Positions 32,716-45,108 of a stretch of DNA of 64,000 bases are shown here, one piece after another; position 1 is the stretch's first letter, and each line of letters begins with the position of its first letter. Origin of the DNA: Panax quinquefolius (Eukaryota > Streptophyta > Magnoliopsida > Apiales > Araliaceae); contig CM035173.1 in the NCBI GenBank assembly GCA_020205615.1, positions 32,022,293 to 32,086,292 of the forward strand, given 5' to 3'. The notes beneath the pieces were generated by a model. It made no database searches. It had not been told where the DNA came from and saw only the letters and a list, made by a program, of their open reading frames with translations. The position numbers and the translations under genes were made by a program.

Positions 32716-34353
32716 AGTTCTCTTCATGAAGACGAAAGAAAGAAATAATACCCCATACCTTAGAACAACTGGATATAGGAGTAATGAAGTAGCATAATAC
32801 TTTTCTTTTTTCTCTCTATAGTTTCTCTCTCTACAGAGTTTGATGAATTGAAGTAAAAAATAATGAAGGAATGAGCTTATTTATAGGAGAATGGGTGAAT
32901 AGTAACTAATTCTTGAACGGTCCAGATTGATTTACTTTTAAATGGACGGTCCAGATTGGTTTACTATAAAATATTCTAATAAAACAAAATCTTTTAAATA
33001 AAATATAATATATTTTATTTATAATCTAATAAAACGAATAACTTTATAAAAGTATTCTATTTTATATAAAAAGATTTTTTACTATGAAAAACACTATCAG
33101 AGCCTTTATGCAAATACTATGCATAATAAAATATAATATATTCTATTTATAGTCTAATAAAATGAATAACTTTATAAAAGTATTCTATTTTATATAAAAG
33201 ATTTTACTATACAAAACACTATGCATAATTGAATAAAATATATTCTATTTATAGTCTAATAAACTAATAACTTTATAAAAGTATTCTATTTTATATAAAA
33301 GATTTTCTGTTTTATTACATTAATAATACAAATAAAACAAAACTTCATCATCATTATTATAATTCAAACTATTAATCGACGGTTTATTCCCGGAAGAGGA
33401 GCTTTCAATAAGGATTTCTCCTATTAGGCGCAATTAATTAGGTGACCAAACCTCTCCTTGGCAGAACTTCTAGACATCGTTAATATTGTAAATAATAATA
33501 TTAATAACTTCGTCGTCTCAATTATTGATTTAATTGTAAGACCCCAACTTTTATGAATAAAGATGATTTTTCTATGAATATTATTTTTGAGTATTATGGA
33601 ATGAATTTGATATAATGTTATAGTTGTGGGTAGTATTTATAAATTTTGCAAAGTACGCAAGTTGTCTTATAAATATTCGATTGGTCGGGGAATATTCTTT
33701 TTGCAGGGAATATTCGTACAACGACACAATCATTGGTGGACCCCACAACGGAATTATTGTCGGATTGAGAAAACGATAAAAATATTTTATAAATAACGGC
33801 GGAGGTGTTATTGTTAAAACTGTTGAACTACCCGGTAGTAAAAGTACAGTAATACGCGTGGTTGCATAGTAGCACACGGTATTGGTTATTGATGCTTACG
33901 TAAGAAGTCACTCAGTTATACTCAATTATCTACACGATAATTGTGATCATATCTCTCATATTATTGATTCGATTATTGTCAAGATCTTATCTCGCATTAT
34001 ATGTTATATTATTAAATCAATAATTGAGATGACAAAGTTATTCATATTATTAAATTACAATATTTACAATATCTAGAAGTTCGTCGAGGAGTGGTTTGGT
34101 CACCTAATCAAGGCGCATGATAGGAGAAATCCTTATTTGAAAGCCCCCTCTTTCCTGGGAACAACCTGGTTGTTAAATATTGTGAGTTATGATATTAATG
34201 ATGGATAAGTTCGTGTTGATTAAAGATGAATTTGATAGTTCCATTGTGTTAAAATTATTTGTGTTAGTGAGAATCGACATTTATTTCGATAATAATTGAT
34301 GTCTGGAGGTTATATTGTTCAATCGGGTATTCGGGGCACTTTTCATGTCGGAG

Positions 34354-34421
34354 TACTATTCACGAGTTACTATTCACGAGTTACTATTCATGAGTTACTA
34401 TTCACGAGTTACTATTCACTC
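34354..34421 (+). repeat. 14-bp tandem array in U3
   Basis: Five near-perfect copies of TACTATTCACGAGT. The same TACTATTCAC core recurs singly or in small clusters in all LTRs of the nest, in either orientation. Confidence 0.88.
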
Positions 34422-34911
34422 TAGTATTGTTCACTCGGGTATTTGGGTACAATATTATTCCATGAGGAGATGTGCTAATTTTTCAGACCGTTAGTTGAAA
34501 TTATAATAGTAAATCAATATGGATCGTTGATTTAAAGTCTTAATAGTAACTTGTCCCTTCAATATTACCAAGATTTAATTGCCCCTTCGTAAATAGTAGT
34601 TGTCTCTTCAATATTATCAAGAGTTATTTGCCTCTTCGGTGTTCCAAGAGTTAATTACCCCTTCGAAAATAGTAGTTGTCTCTTCAATATTACCAAGAGT
34701 CATTTTAACCCTTCGTTAAGACCAAGAGCCACTCTCAGTTTTTCTATAAATACAAGCTAATTCCTTTATTATTTCTTACGAATTCACTGAAACTCTAGAG
34801 AGAGAAATTATAGAGAGAAAGAAGAAGAGTATTCTGCTACTTTACTACTTCTATATCCAGTTTCTTTTACGGTAAGGGGTGTTATTCTTTCTTATTCATG
34901 AAGAGAACTTC

Positions 34912-35385
34912 TATTATTCCATTCTTTATTATTATGTTGGAATAACCTGTATATGTGGCATACTCTATACATAACTTGTATACACGACATACCCTATACT
35001 TGGTGAAATCCTTATGTTATTCCATTCTTTATTATTCATGTTGAATAACTCAGATATCTGCAGCATACCCTATACATAACCTGTATACGCGGCATACCCT
35101 ATACTTGGTGAAATCCTTATGTTATTCCATTCTTTATTATTCGGTTGGAATATCCTGTCTGTGTGTTTTACACCGGGACTGGTTAAAATCTTTATTATTC
35201 TACATTGGAATATCCTCGTGCATGTGTTTTACAGGACTGGGTAAAATCTTTATTATTCTATTAGAAATATCACATCAGTGTGTTTTACATCGGACTCGGT
35301 TCAAGATTACTTATTATTTTGTTGGAATATCCTCATCTATGCAAGTACCGCATGCGTGGTGATTTCTTTTGTTATTCCATTCTTT
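34912..35385 (+). repeat. Hairpin-unit tandem array in solo LTR
   Basis: Seven or so units of GTTATTCCATTCTTTATTAT ending TTGGAATAaC, with linkers of two types: CATACCCTATACTTGGTGAA and TGTGTTTTACAccGGAC. Confidence 0.78.
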
Positions 35386-36696
35386 ATTATACTCAGTTGG
35401 TTAAAGTTTTGACTTCTATACTCCATGAAATTAGTGGAATATCCTTGATATTTGCGCTTCATCCAGTATCTTTTCATGGAAATATTCTTCTAAGCATTCT
35501 TGAATTTTACTCTACAAAGAAGTATCATGTTGACAATTTGGACGTTATTAGTTTCTGGATAATTTAATTCGTGAACTTGTTTTATTGAATTTTTATATCA
35601 TTGTCATCATTCTCATGTTTATATTTTTTTGAAAGTCATCTGTGGCCTGTAGTGCATAGATAGACTTGGTATGATTATGACCAGGGATTATTTGGTATAA
35701 TCATGACCGTAATGTTACAAATGATGTGGTAAAGGTCCTCATTGGCTCGTAGTGCATTGATGGACAGTTGTTGGCATGATCATGACCATTGATGAATACA
35801 CAAATATCCTTGGCCTGTAGTGCATGGATAATTCGTGGTCGTGACCCTAATGAATATCCTTGGCCGTAGTGTAGGGATGATGTGGATTATTTATTAAGCT
35901 GAGTCTCAGCTATAAAAATTGATGAAAACGTTTTAAATCATAAAAGATAGTAGATTTTATTCTCTACTTGACTCTTTTAATGGATTGCTTGTTCCGCTGC
36001 AGTTAAACTTGATGTCTATTGTATTTTATCAGTTTAACATTGTTGAAGACTAATGATAATTTATTCTGCATTATCTTAGTCATAATATTTCTTACTGGGC
36101 TAGTTGAGCTCACCCTTTTCTTCACCGTTTCTTCGTGAAATGAGAATATAGGTGGACGGCGAGTGGGGAATGTATTGATGATCCGGATGATAGCATTAGT
36201 AGTCCTCACTATTCATTAAATAGTGTGATAATAAATGTAATGAGGACCTGAATTTGAGTTTGTATATCGTCTATGAGGACTCCATTGAGAATGGATATTG
36301 TCAGAAGGCAATATTCTTGTTTAAACTCTCAATTTATGTTTTACACGACAGTTGTATAATTATGTTGTATTTGATTTTTGTACCATTTATTTGGCGACTC
36401 AAAATGGGTGATGTATACCTATTTTGGGGGCGTCACATAATAATATATAAAATATCGACAATAATTGAATCAATTGACGTGAGATACTATGCAACAATTA
36501 CTGAAGCAATAATTAAACAAAACTGAGTGACTTCTCACGTAAGCATTAATAATCAATACTGTGTGCTACTATGCAATCACGCATATTCCTGTACTTTTAA
36601 CACCGGGTGTTTCAACAGTTAACGATAAAACATCCGCCGTTATTTTCATAAAATATTTTTGTCGTTTTCTCAATTCGACAATAATTTCGTTGTGGG

Positions 36697-38466
36697 TGTA
36701 AGACCCCAAATTTTTTTTTTTTAATAAAATGGAATTTCCTCTATTTATTATTTTGAAATAGTAAAGGGGTTGATTTGATTAATGTGGTTAGTTATGGGAA
36801 AAATGTGCAAATTTTGCAAAATAAGCAAGTGGTTATAAAATATTCATTGTTGTCGGGGAATATTTATGACGAGTGCCTTGTGACCACAACCTTGTGTGGG
36901 CCCCATAACTAAAAAGCGATTAGATGAAAAAAAATGACAAGTATAAGTACTTGACGTAGTTGTTACCATTAATCTTATTGGAATACTAAATTGGTTAAAA
37001 TACGAATAGCACGATGATTGCACTAATTATTGATTCTTACGTGAAGGCACTACTCAATAATTGTTACGATAATTATTGTTCAATATTTTATTTTATTGAT
37101 TCAATAATTGCTACGTTGATATTTTATATTATTGTTGTTGTTTCAATAATTGTCTTTACATAGTATTTTCTATTATCAGATCAATAATTCATATTATTTG
37201 AATAATATTATTAGATAGTATTATTGGCAATGTCTAGAAAATTACATGCCTAAGGAGAGGTTTGGTCACCTAATTACGCGCCAAGAAGGAGAAATTCTTA
37301 TTGGAAAGCCCTCTTTCCAGGAGAACTACTGGTTGTCGAGATTGTGATTACGTAATATTATTTATGAATAATTAATTATTGATTTATATGATAAGGAAAA
37401 TATTCATTTTATGTAGATATAGATGGAGAAAATTTTTAAAATGACAATTGTTGAAAATTGATATTTTATCTTTTCTGATAAAATAATTTATTTAAATATA
37501 TTATTATATTTTAATAATATAATAATGGTGATATTTTTACAATGAATGTGTGATATATGAATAAATAAGGAGGAAGAGTATTTTTGTTACTATAAATGCT
37601 AAACACATGTTAAACATGTTGGTGGACACAATTTTTGACTGAAATTTGATTATAGTTTGTAAAATCGTCCGTATGTGGATTTCGGTCAATTTCTGTTTAG
37701 AATTTGGAAAAACTTTCTTCTGCAAAGTTTTAGAGAATTAAATTTCCTATGGAATGGACATAAGATTTGAATTTTTCTGATAAAAGGGCTATTTATTATG
37801 AATTATTGAAGTTCCAAAATATTGAGTCTGAATTGATTTTGTTACAAAAATTGTTTTAAACATGTTTTTCATTTTTTTGTGTGGTAACTGTGTTTTTGAT
37901 GTGGCGGGCTAAGGAAAATTTGATTATAAATATATTATTTTATTAAATTTTTTACATTGGTGTTCTAAGCATTTTCCTATAAATAGGGTGCTTAGGTTAG
38001 AATTGAAAATCACACCAGAAACTGAAGTTTTTCTCTCTATATTATCGAGCGTATTCTTGTGAGTATTTTGATATCTTGAGTGTTGCTATATATCTGCAAG
38101 TTTTCTTCAATAAGTTATATCGATATTCCATCGTAAGTACTATCTTTTCGAGGTAAGGGATATTATTTTTTTAAAAAAATGATATTATTTCTTTCAATAT
38201 CATTATGCCGAAATATTGATAGTATTTTTCTTGTGAAATTTTTGTCTTTTAGTGTCGGGGTTACTATTCACGTATACGGCACTATTCACGAATACGGCAC
38301 TATTCACATAAAAAATTAAATTTTTATTTTTCGTCCAAAATATCTATTATAGATACTAGCTTTGATTGTATCCATGTTTTGATCATTCTTGAATTTTACT
38401 TCACTATGATTATTTATGAAGTATTTTTGAACTTGGATTTTTTGAAGTACGAATCCTTAATATTTG
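36697..38466 (+). mobile_element. 5' LTR of element D, 3'-truncated
   Basis: Runs from TGTAAGACCCC to about 38466 (AATATTTGTTC), after which gag text (CATTCGCCACC) follows directly. The intact 3' LTR continues from the same point for about 770 more bases (44335-45108). A TATA box (CCTATAAATAGGG) lies at about 37977. TACTATTCAC repeats lie at 38262-38306. Confidence 0.88.
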
Positions 38467-39220
38467 TTCCATTCGCCACCTTTATGTTCCATAATGAGGC
38501 AGATTACTGGTGGGAATCTGTGAAGCGTACCCATCCAGCCGCACTCAACATGTCTTGGGAAACATTTCAGAAACTGTTCAATGACAAGTACTTTCCTGAA
38601 AGTATTCGTCATATAAAGGAGGTAGAGTTTATTAGACTAGAACAGAATAACATGACGGTGTCCCAGTACGAGGCGAAGTTCACAGAGTTATCTAGGTTTG
38701 CACCTCATTTGGTGGAGAATGAGCAACGTATGACACGGATGTTTCTGAGAGGTTTGAAACCCGACATACGTCAATATCTCATTTCTCATAAATTTTCTCT
38801 ATATTCAGATGTTGTGAATAGGGCTCAGTTATTGGAGCGCGATAATGGGTCAGCTCAACTGAAGAATAACGACCAACAAATCGATGATAATCGTACCGGT
38901 GGCAACGGCCATCGGGACAATGATAATCATCATGGAGGAAATTATCATGCTAAAAATGGTAACCACTTTGGTGGTAATCATGGCCAAGATAATAGAAGAA
39001 ATAATTCAAGTGGAAATTTCAAGAAGAGAAGATTTAATGATGACGGAAGACGCTTCGGAAGCAGACACCAAAGACCAAAGAACAAATTCTAGGGGAGGAG
39101 AACGACCGCCAGTTAGATGCTACAAATGCGGAGAGGAGGGACATATAAGTCCAAACTGTTCACAGCCTTCCAAGGTATGTTATAATTGTGGAAAAGAAGG
39201 TCATATCGCTTTCGAGAGTT
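38379..39220 (+). pseudogene. Element D gag, fused in frame to LTR
   Basis: An open frame from 38379 to 39092 begins in LTR sequence (about 30 residues, MIILEFYFTMIIYEVF and on) and enters gag at PFATFMFHNEADYWWE without a stop. Then come HIKEVEFIRLEQNNMTVSQY, FTELSRFAPHLVENEQRM, RQYLISHKFSLYSDVVNRAQ and a basic Asn/Gly-rich stretch ending KKRRFNDDG. After a frameshift, zinc knuckle 1 ([14 protein letters not shown]) is intact. Knuckle 2 ([14 protein letters not shown]) lacks its last Cys. The gag N-terminus is missing. Compared with gag in B, C and E this stretch has fewer stops. Confidence 0.82.
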
Positions 39221-39382
39221 ATGCAGTAGCAAAACCCATCCAATGGGATGGTGACTCAAAAGGCTGTCCCAGAAAAGTCAAAGTCAACGGTTCCTGGAAA
39301 AGCATTTGTCGTAACTGGCCAAAACACGAGGAACCCGAACGAAGGTATCACGGGTTAGTTAATTGTAAATTCTTGCAAAATC

Positions 39383-39963
39383 TATACCTTATTAGATACC
39401 GGTTCTACCCATTCATTTATCTCTCTTTCTTGCGCTCAACGTTTAAACTTGACTCCGGAGAAATTGGACTTTGACTTATTTGTGGAGACTCCGTTAGGAG
39501 AAACTTTCGTTACATCCACTGTTTATGAATTTTGCTTGATTCAAATTGGTACCCTCACCCTACCTATTGATCTTATCTCTTTAAAGATACTTGCTTTTGA
39601 TGTGATTTTAGGGATTGATTGGTTAAATACTCATCATGCCAAAATTAATTGCTTTCGTAAGGTTGTTAGTTTTCATATTCCTAAGCAAACTGTTATTCGA
39701 ATTCAATCAACCAAACCATTGAAGTCAAACTCTTTCATATCAAGCCATAAAGCCATTCGTTTATTGAAAAACAGATGTCAAGTTTTCTTAGCCCATGTCA
39801 TGGACTTGAACAAAAATATGTCAGATTTGAATGATATTTCTGTTGTTAGTAAATTTCCTGACGTATTTCCTGAAAAATTTCCTAGCATACTCTCAGAGCG
39901 TGATATTGAATTTTGTATTGACTTTGAACCCGGTACAAAACCCATTTCTAAAATCTCATATTG
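39383..39963 (+). CDS. Element D aspartic protease domain (open)
   Basis: The frame is open from about 39383 to TGA at 39961-39963. The active-site triplet DTG is at 39395-39403 within [15 protein letters not shown]. It is followed by [54 protein letters not shown], a [17 protein letters not shown] block, and the linker [19 protein letters not shown], ending PISKISY before a stop. The retropepsin core looks complete, and D is the only copy of B, D and E to keep DTG unchanged. It would normally be part of a gag-pol polyprotein; no independent start codon is expected, so an isolated product is unlikely. Confidence 0.7.
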
Positions 39964-40029
39964 AATGGCTCCTATTGAACTTCAAGAATTAAAATAATTC
40001 AACTATAGAATTTGGTACCCTAACCTCTA

Positions 40030-40155
40030 TCTGGTGATTTCCTTTGTGGAATGCACGAAAGCCAGACTCTCCGTAGAGGACGCCATTTTTGTGCGGTAGT
40101 AAGCTGATAGGTGCCATTTTGACGTGCTATCCAAGATTGGGCATAAGTCACAGTT
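40030..40155 (+). repeat. Shared foreign segment in element D
   Basis: Contains GGTGATTTCCTTTGTGGAAT and ends AAGTCACAGTT, matching the segments in B (20671-20812) and E (49893-50039). Here it lies after the RT start (PISKISY, then MAPIELQELK) and before RT C-terminal text (AGCAACC, then FLGLIGYYRRFV). The flanking positions therefore differ from those in B and E. Confidence 0.65.
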
Positions 40156-41015
40156 AAGAGCAACCTAAGTCAGTAATCGAAATACGTAGCTTTCTAGGCT
40201 TAATTGGTTATTATCGGAGATTCGTGGAAAGATTTTCTCGAATCGCTATTCCATTAACTCAGCTGACTCGTAGAGATATATAATTCGAATGGAGCAAGGA
40301 ATGTGGGAAGAGCTTCCAAGAACTCAAGAGGAGACTCATTTCGGCACATGTTCTGATCATACCATCCTGGAAAAGCAAACGTGGTAGCTGACGTGTTGAG
40401 TAGAAAATCATATGTGGTTACGAGTGCGATATTGTCAAAACCCATTTCATATAACTTACAAATGATAGAGATAGAGTTAAAGACTCTAGGGACCTATGTG
40501 ATGATATACGAGTAGAATCGACTTTAATCGATAAAGTTAAAACCGCTTAAGCTACACACTGGAGCTGATGGATATAAAGAAGAAGGTGCAAGAAGGCGTT
40601 ATTCAAATAAGATTTGATGAAGAGAGGAAAGATCAAACCTTTGATTTATTGGTCCATTTAAAATCCTCGATTGAATAGGAACTGCTGGCCTATAGACTTG
40701 CTTTAACGCTAAGTATGTCGCGTATTCATAATATTTTTCACATATCGATGTTACAAAAATATGTGAACGACCCGAACCACGTTATTGAGTTAGAATCAGA
40801 CGAAATAACCGATGATTTAACGTACGAGGAAGTACCAGTCCAGATCTAAAGGAGCATGTCCTACGCACAAAGGTCATATCACAAATCAAAGTTTTGTGAA
40901 GGAACCATGCTATTGAAGAAATGACCTGGGAGTTGGAATCAAAAAATAAAAGTGAGGTATCTTCACCTTTTCGAAACACCAGGTACGTACGTCAATTTCG
41001 AGTACGAAATTTCAT
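40156..41015 (+). pseudogene. Element D RT, RNase H and chromodomain scraps
   Basis: In order: FLGLIGYYRRFVERFSRIAI with PLTQLTRRDI (RT connection), SFQELKRRLISAHVL, a jump to the RNase H tail (VVADVLSRKS in a shifted frame near 40380), the spacer around 40450-40600, then YRLALTLSMSRIHNIFHISM with LQKYVNDPNHVIELE (about 40684-40800), and a chromodomain remnant before the polypurine tract. RT catalytic motifs and the integrase core are absent. Confidence 0.75.
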
Positions 41016-41028
41016 GAGGAGGGGAGGT
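41016..41028 (+). other. Polypurine tract of element D
   Basis: GAGGAGGGGAGGT immediately before the 3' LTR start TGTAAGACCCC. Confidence 0.85.
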
Positions 41029-44000
41029 TGTAAGACCCCAAATTTTTTTTTTTAATAAAATAGAATTTCCTCTATTTATTATTTTGAAATAGTAAAGGGG
41101 TTTATTTGATTAATGTGATTAGTTATGGGTAAAATGTGCAAATTTTGCAAAATAAGCAAGTGGTTATAAAATATTCATTGTTGTCGGGGAATATTCGTTT
41201 GGTCGTGGAATATTCTTGTCATCGAGGAATATTAAATACTGACGACGACCTTTTGTGTGGGCCCCATAACGGAAAGCGATTGGATGAAGAAAATGACAAG
41301 TATAAGTAACGGCGTAGTTGTTACCGTTAATACTGTTGGAATACTTGGTGGTTAAAACACAGCAGCACACGGTATTGCACCAATTATTGATTCTTACATA
41401 AGAAGGCACTACTCAATAATTGTTACAGTAATTATTGTTCAATATTTTATTTTATTGATTCAATAATTTCTACGTTGATATTTTATATTATTGTTGTTGT
41501 TTCAATAATTGTCACTACACAGTATTTTCTATTATCAGATCAATAATTCATATTATTTGAATAATATTATTAGATAACATTATTGGCAATGTCTAGAAAG
41601 TTCTGTCTAAGGAGAGGTTTGGTCACCTAATTGCGTGCCAGTAAGGAGAAATTCTTATCGAAAGCCCTCTTTCCTAAGAGCTAGATGGTTGTCGATATTG
41701 TGATTATGTAATATTATTTATGAATAATTAATTATTGATTTATATGATAAGGAAAATATTCATTTTATGTAGATATAGATGGAGAAAATTTTTAAAATGA
41801 CAATTGTTGAAAATTGATATTTTATCTTTTACGATAAAATAATTTATTTAAATATATTATTATATTTTAATAATATAATAATGGTGATATTTTTACAATG
41901 AATGTGTGATATATGAATAAATAAGGAGGAAGAGTATTTTTGTTACTATAAATGCTAAACACATGTTAAACATGTTGGTGGACACAATTTTTGACTGAAA
42001 TTTGATTATAATCGTAAAATCGTCTGTATGTGGATTTTGGTCGATTTCATTTAGAATTTGGAAAAACTTTCTTACGCAAAGTTTTAGAGAATTAAATTTC
42101 CTATGGAATGGACATAAGATTTGAATTTTTCTGATAAAAGGGCTATTTATTATGAATTATTGAAGTTCCAAAATATTGAGTCTGAATTGATTTTGTTACA
42201 AAAATTATTTTAAACATGTTTTTCATTTTTTTGTGTGGTAACTGTGTTTTTGATGTGGCGGGCTAAGGAAAATTTGATTATAAATATATTATTTTATTAA
42301 ATTTTTTACATTAGTGTTCTAAGCATTTTCCTATAAATAGGGTGCTTAGGTTAGAATTGAAAATCACACCAGAAATTGAAGTTTTCTCTCTCTATATTAT
42401 CGAGCGTATTCTTGTGAGTATTTTGATATCTTGAGTGTTACTATACGGTGCAAGTTTCCTTCTGTTAGAGTTTATGCCCTAGAGGCCAAATATTTGATAT
42501 AATTGCTTAACGTTTTGATATTATATTTGATTGAATAAATGAATGATTTTATTATGGTTTTATTTACTGCGTTATATAAATGTTAACATAATAAAAATCC
42601 TTAGAATAATGATACAAATTATATAGTTTCAAGTACGTGACTTAAACATGAGATTATATAATTATAATTAGTATCATTATTCTTAAATGTCCCTAGTCGA
42701 GTATCATTGTTGATGGGACAACAATGATGCATTGAGAGACTAGTATGAGGATCGATGATGACCAAATCTCATTGGTCATAAATATATGAGATATTAAGTC
42801 AATGCATAGGTACATGTTGAAGAGCGATTATCTTGGATGGACCCACCATGAGAATTCTATGTGGAGCATTATGCGAAGTGTCATTAGCAATTCTCATAGT
42901 GACAATGATGTAATGTTCCTCCGACTGAAATCACTATATTACTACACGGGAATTTATGTACTTTGATATCATCAAATGTCACCTTTAATAGGGTGGACTT
43001 TAAAGGTGATTATTGGGTACATCATGAATCGTGTGAGGAATATGAGTGATCTAGATGGAATTTAACCCTCCTATTTATTAGGGTGATATCCATAGGCCTC
43101 TTGATTGAGTAGACTATGAAATTCATGGCCATGCTCAAATAGTGATTTGTTTCATATAATCTACTCATTGATCAAGAAAAAACTCAGATTAAATTATGAA
43201 GAGTATGACACATTCCATGACTCGAGTTTAATCTAGGATATTAAGGTTAAAAAGATTAAATTACATTGAAACATTAGTCACTAAAAGGTTCAGATCGAAT
43301 CATCGATCTTATTATTACTTGGGTAGCGGTGATGCATTACTAGATGCTTTCTCCGCTTATAATTTTATAATATGATTTTAAAATTATTACCAACGTGATA
43401 ATAACCTATAGGGTCCTACATATAAACGTAATTTAAAGGGAATAAATTTAAATTTTAAGGATTTAAATATATTAATATGATTAATAGTATTTAAATCATT
43501 AATTTAAATTAAAAGGAAAGTTTGTATATATGTATATTAATTAAATAAGACTTAATTAAGTTATATATATAAATTTGAATTTTATGAAATTAGGTTTTGA
43601 TTAATTCCTTTTAACTACTATATATAGGATATATAGCAGCTACTTAGGGTTAATTCATAACTTGAAAACCCTAGCTGCTCTTAGAGAGAGACTAGATAGA
43701 AAACATACAGTTTCATAAAGGTTCCTTTGGTGGCTAGTACCGCAAGTCCCTCTTATTACAGAATCGTTCGACGGTTCGTGCTGCATTCGTGTGGATACCA
43801 TAGAGGCGTAGTTTCGTGAGGAATTGCATTAAGGATTGAAAGCATCAATTTGATTCTCATTTTTCATATTCTAGTATAATCTCTAAACAACCGAGTTAAT
43901 TGTTTTTCGCATGGATCCTGTTTTTGGGTTTCGGAAATTGCTTTGAATTATTTTATTTCCACTGCGTTCTTGTACCGAAATCCCTACACCTTTAGCGTTA

Positions 44001-45108
44001 TATCTGATATTCCAGTCAGAAGTACTGTCTTTTCGAGGTAAGGGATATTATTTTTTTAAAAAAATGATATTATTTCTTTCAATATCATTATGCCGGAATA
44101 TTGATAGTATTTTTCTTGTGAAATTTTTGTCTTTTAGTGTCGGGGTTACTATTCACGTATACGGCACTATTCACAGAAAAAATTAAATTTTCGTTTTTCG
44201 TCCAAAATATCTATTATGGATACTAGCTTTGATTGTATCCATGTTTTGATCATTCTTGAATTTTACTTCACTATAATTATTTATGAAGTATTTTTGAACT
44301 TGGATTTTTTGAAGTACGAATCCTTAATATTTGTTCTTTTCTTTCACTGGATTCGTTTTCTTTAAAATATTTTTCATCATTCTCAGTCCTAAATGATGAT
44401 ATTACTAAATATCTTTGGCCTGTAGTGAAAAGATGAATGATTTCTTGATGAATATCTTTGGCCCGTAGTGCAAAGATGAACAGGTGTTGAGATGAACATG
44501 ACCGACTGATTAATATCTTTGGCCTGTAGTGCAAAGATGACTATTTGATTTAAGATGTATATTGATTGATGTTACAGGGATAAAATATCGATGATGAACT
44601 TTTAAATTCATAGATGATAGTAGATTTCATTCTCTACTTAAAGCTTCTAATAAATTATTATTTTCGCTGCAGTTGTTGATCTAAAACTTGTTGTCTATTG
44701 TATTCTATCAGATTTTTCCCTGTTGAAGACTAAGGATAATTTGTTGTACATTATCTTAGTCATAATATTCTTTACTGGGTTAGTTGAGCTCACCCTTTTC
44801 TTTTTGTTCCATTTTTCTTCTCAGGAAGCGAGAATATAACGGGGAGTAGTCGGGGTATGGAGTGATGGTTCAAGATAGTTGTTTTAGTAGTCCTCACTAT
44901 TCTATAAAATAGTGTATCAATAATTATAATGAGGACTTGATTTGAGTGTTGATATTGTCTAGAAGACAATATTTGTATTTAAACTCATAGTATGTGTTGT
45001 CGTATTTTGCACGACAATTGTAATAATGAAGTTGTAGTTGTTTCTGTACCATGTATTTGGCGACTCAGAATAGGTTGGGTGGAATGGACCTTTTTTGGGG
45101 GCGTCACA
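41029..45108 (+). mobile_element. 3' LTR of element D, split by a copia-like solo LTR
   Basis: Starts TGTAAGACCCCAAATTT and ends GGGGGCGTCACA. Without the nested insertion (42473-43988 plus one target copy) it is about 2559 bp. Long blocks (for example 41707-42350 against 37376-37990) look almost identical to the 5' LTR by eye, pointing to a fairly recent insertion. TATA box near 42331-42340. Confidence 0.88.
42473..43988 (+). mobile_element. Copia-like solo LTR nested in D 3' LTR
   Basis: Starts TGTTAGAGTTTATGCCCTAG and ends CCGAAATCCCTACA (TG...CA), 1516 bp. The flanking pentamers are CCTTC (42468-42472) and CCTTT (43989-43993), one mismatch. The outer sequence rejoins LTR text seen uninterrupted at about 38095-38130. 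A TATA-like stretch (ACTATATATAGGATATATAG) lies near 43616. No coding domain. The Ty1/copia assignment rests on LTR appearance only. Confidence 0.75.

Larger units (their letters stand above)
33535..36437 (+). mobile_element. Solo LTR nested in C 5' LTR
   Basis: Starts TGTAAGACCCCAACTTTT and ends GGGGGCGTCACA, 2903 bp, plus strand. The flanks share TAAT (33531-33534 and 36438-36441), and the rejoined text matches other LTRs. Only 4 bp are clearly duplicated where 5 are expected. A TATA box (TTTCTATAAATA) lies at about 34741. U3 carries five 14-bp units at 34354-34421 and a longer direct repeat around TGTCTCTTCAATATTA (34550-34710). No internal domain is present. Confidence 0.88.
36697..45108 (+). 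mobile_element. Defective chromovirus element D
   Basis: A two-LTR element of 8412 bp with a perfect GTGGG target duplication (36692-36696 and 45109-45113), inserted in the 5' LTR of element C on the opposite strand. Its LTRs form a separate subfamily: after TGTAAGACCCCAAA comes a poly-T and then AATAAAATGGAATTTCC-like text. Internal parts: gag lacking its N-terminus, an open protease, RT and RNase H scraps, and a chromodomain scrap. The 5' LTR 3' half, primer-binding site and gag start are deleted in one piece at about 38466. Confidence 0.9.

Noticed and set aside
38966..39474. Second gag-region protein in another frame
   Set aside because: Its first part is a shadow of the Asn/Gly-rich gag stretch; only the zinc-knuckle part is real and is explained by a frameshift in gag.
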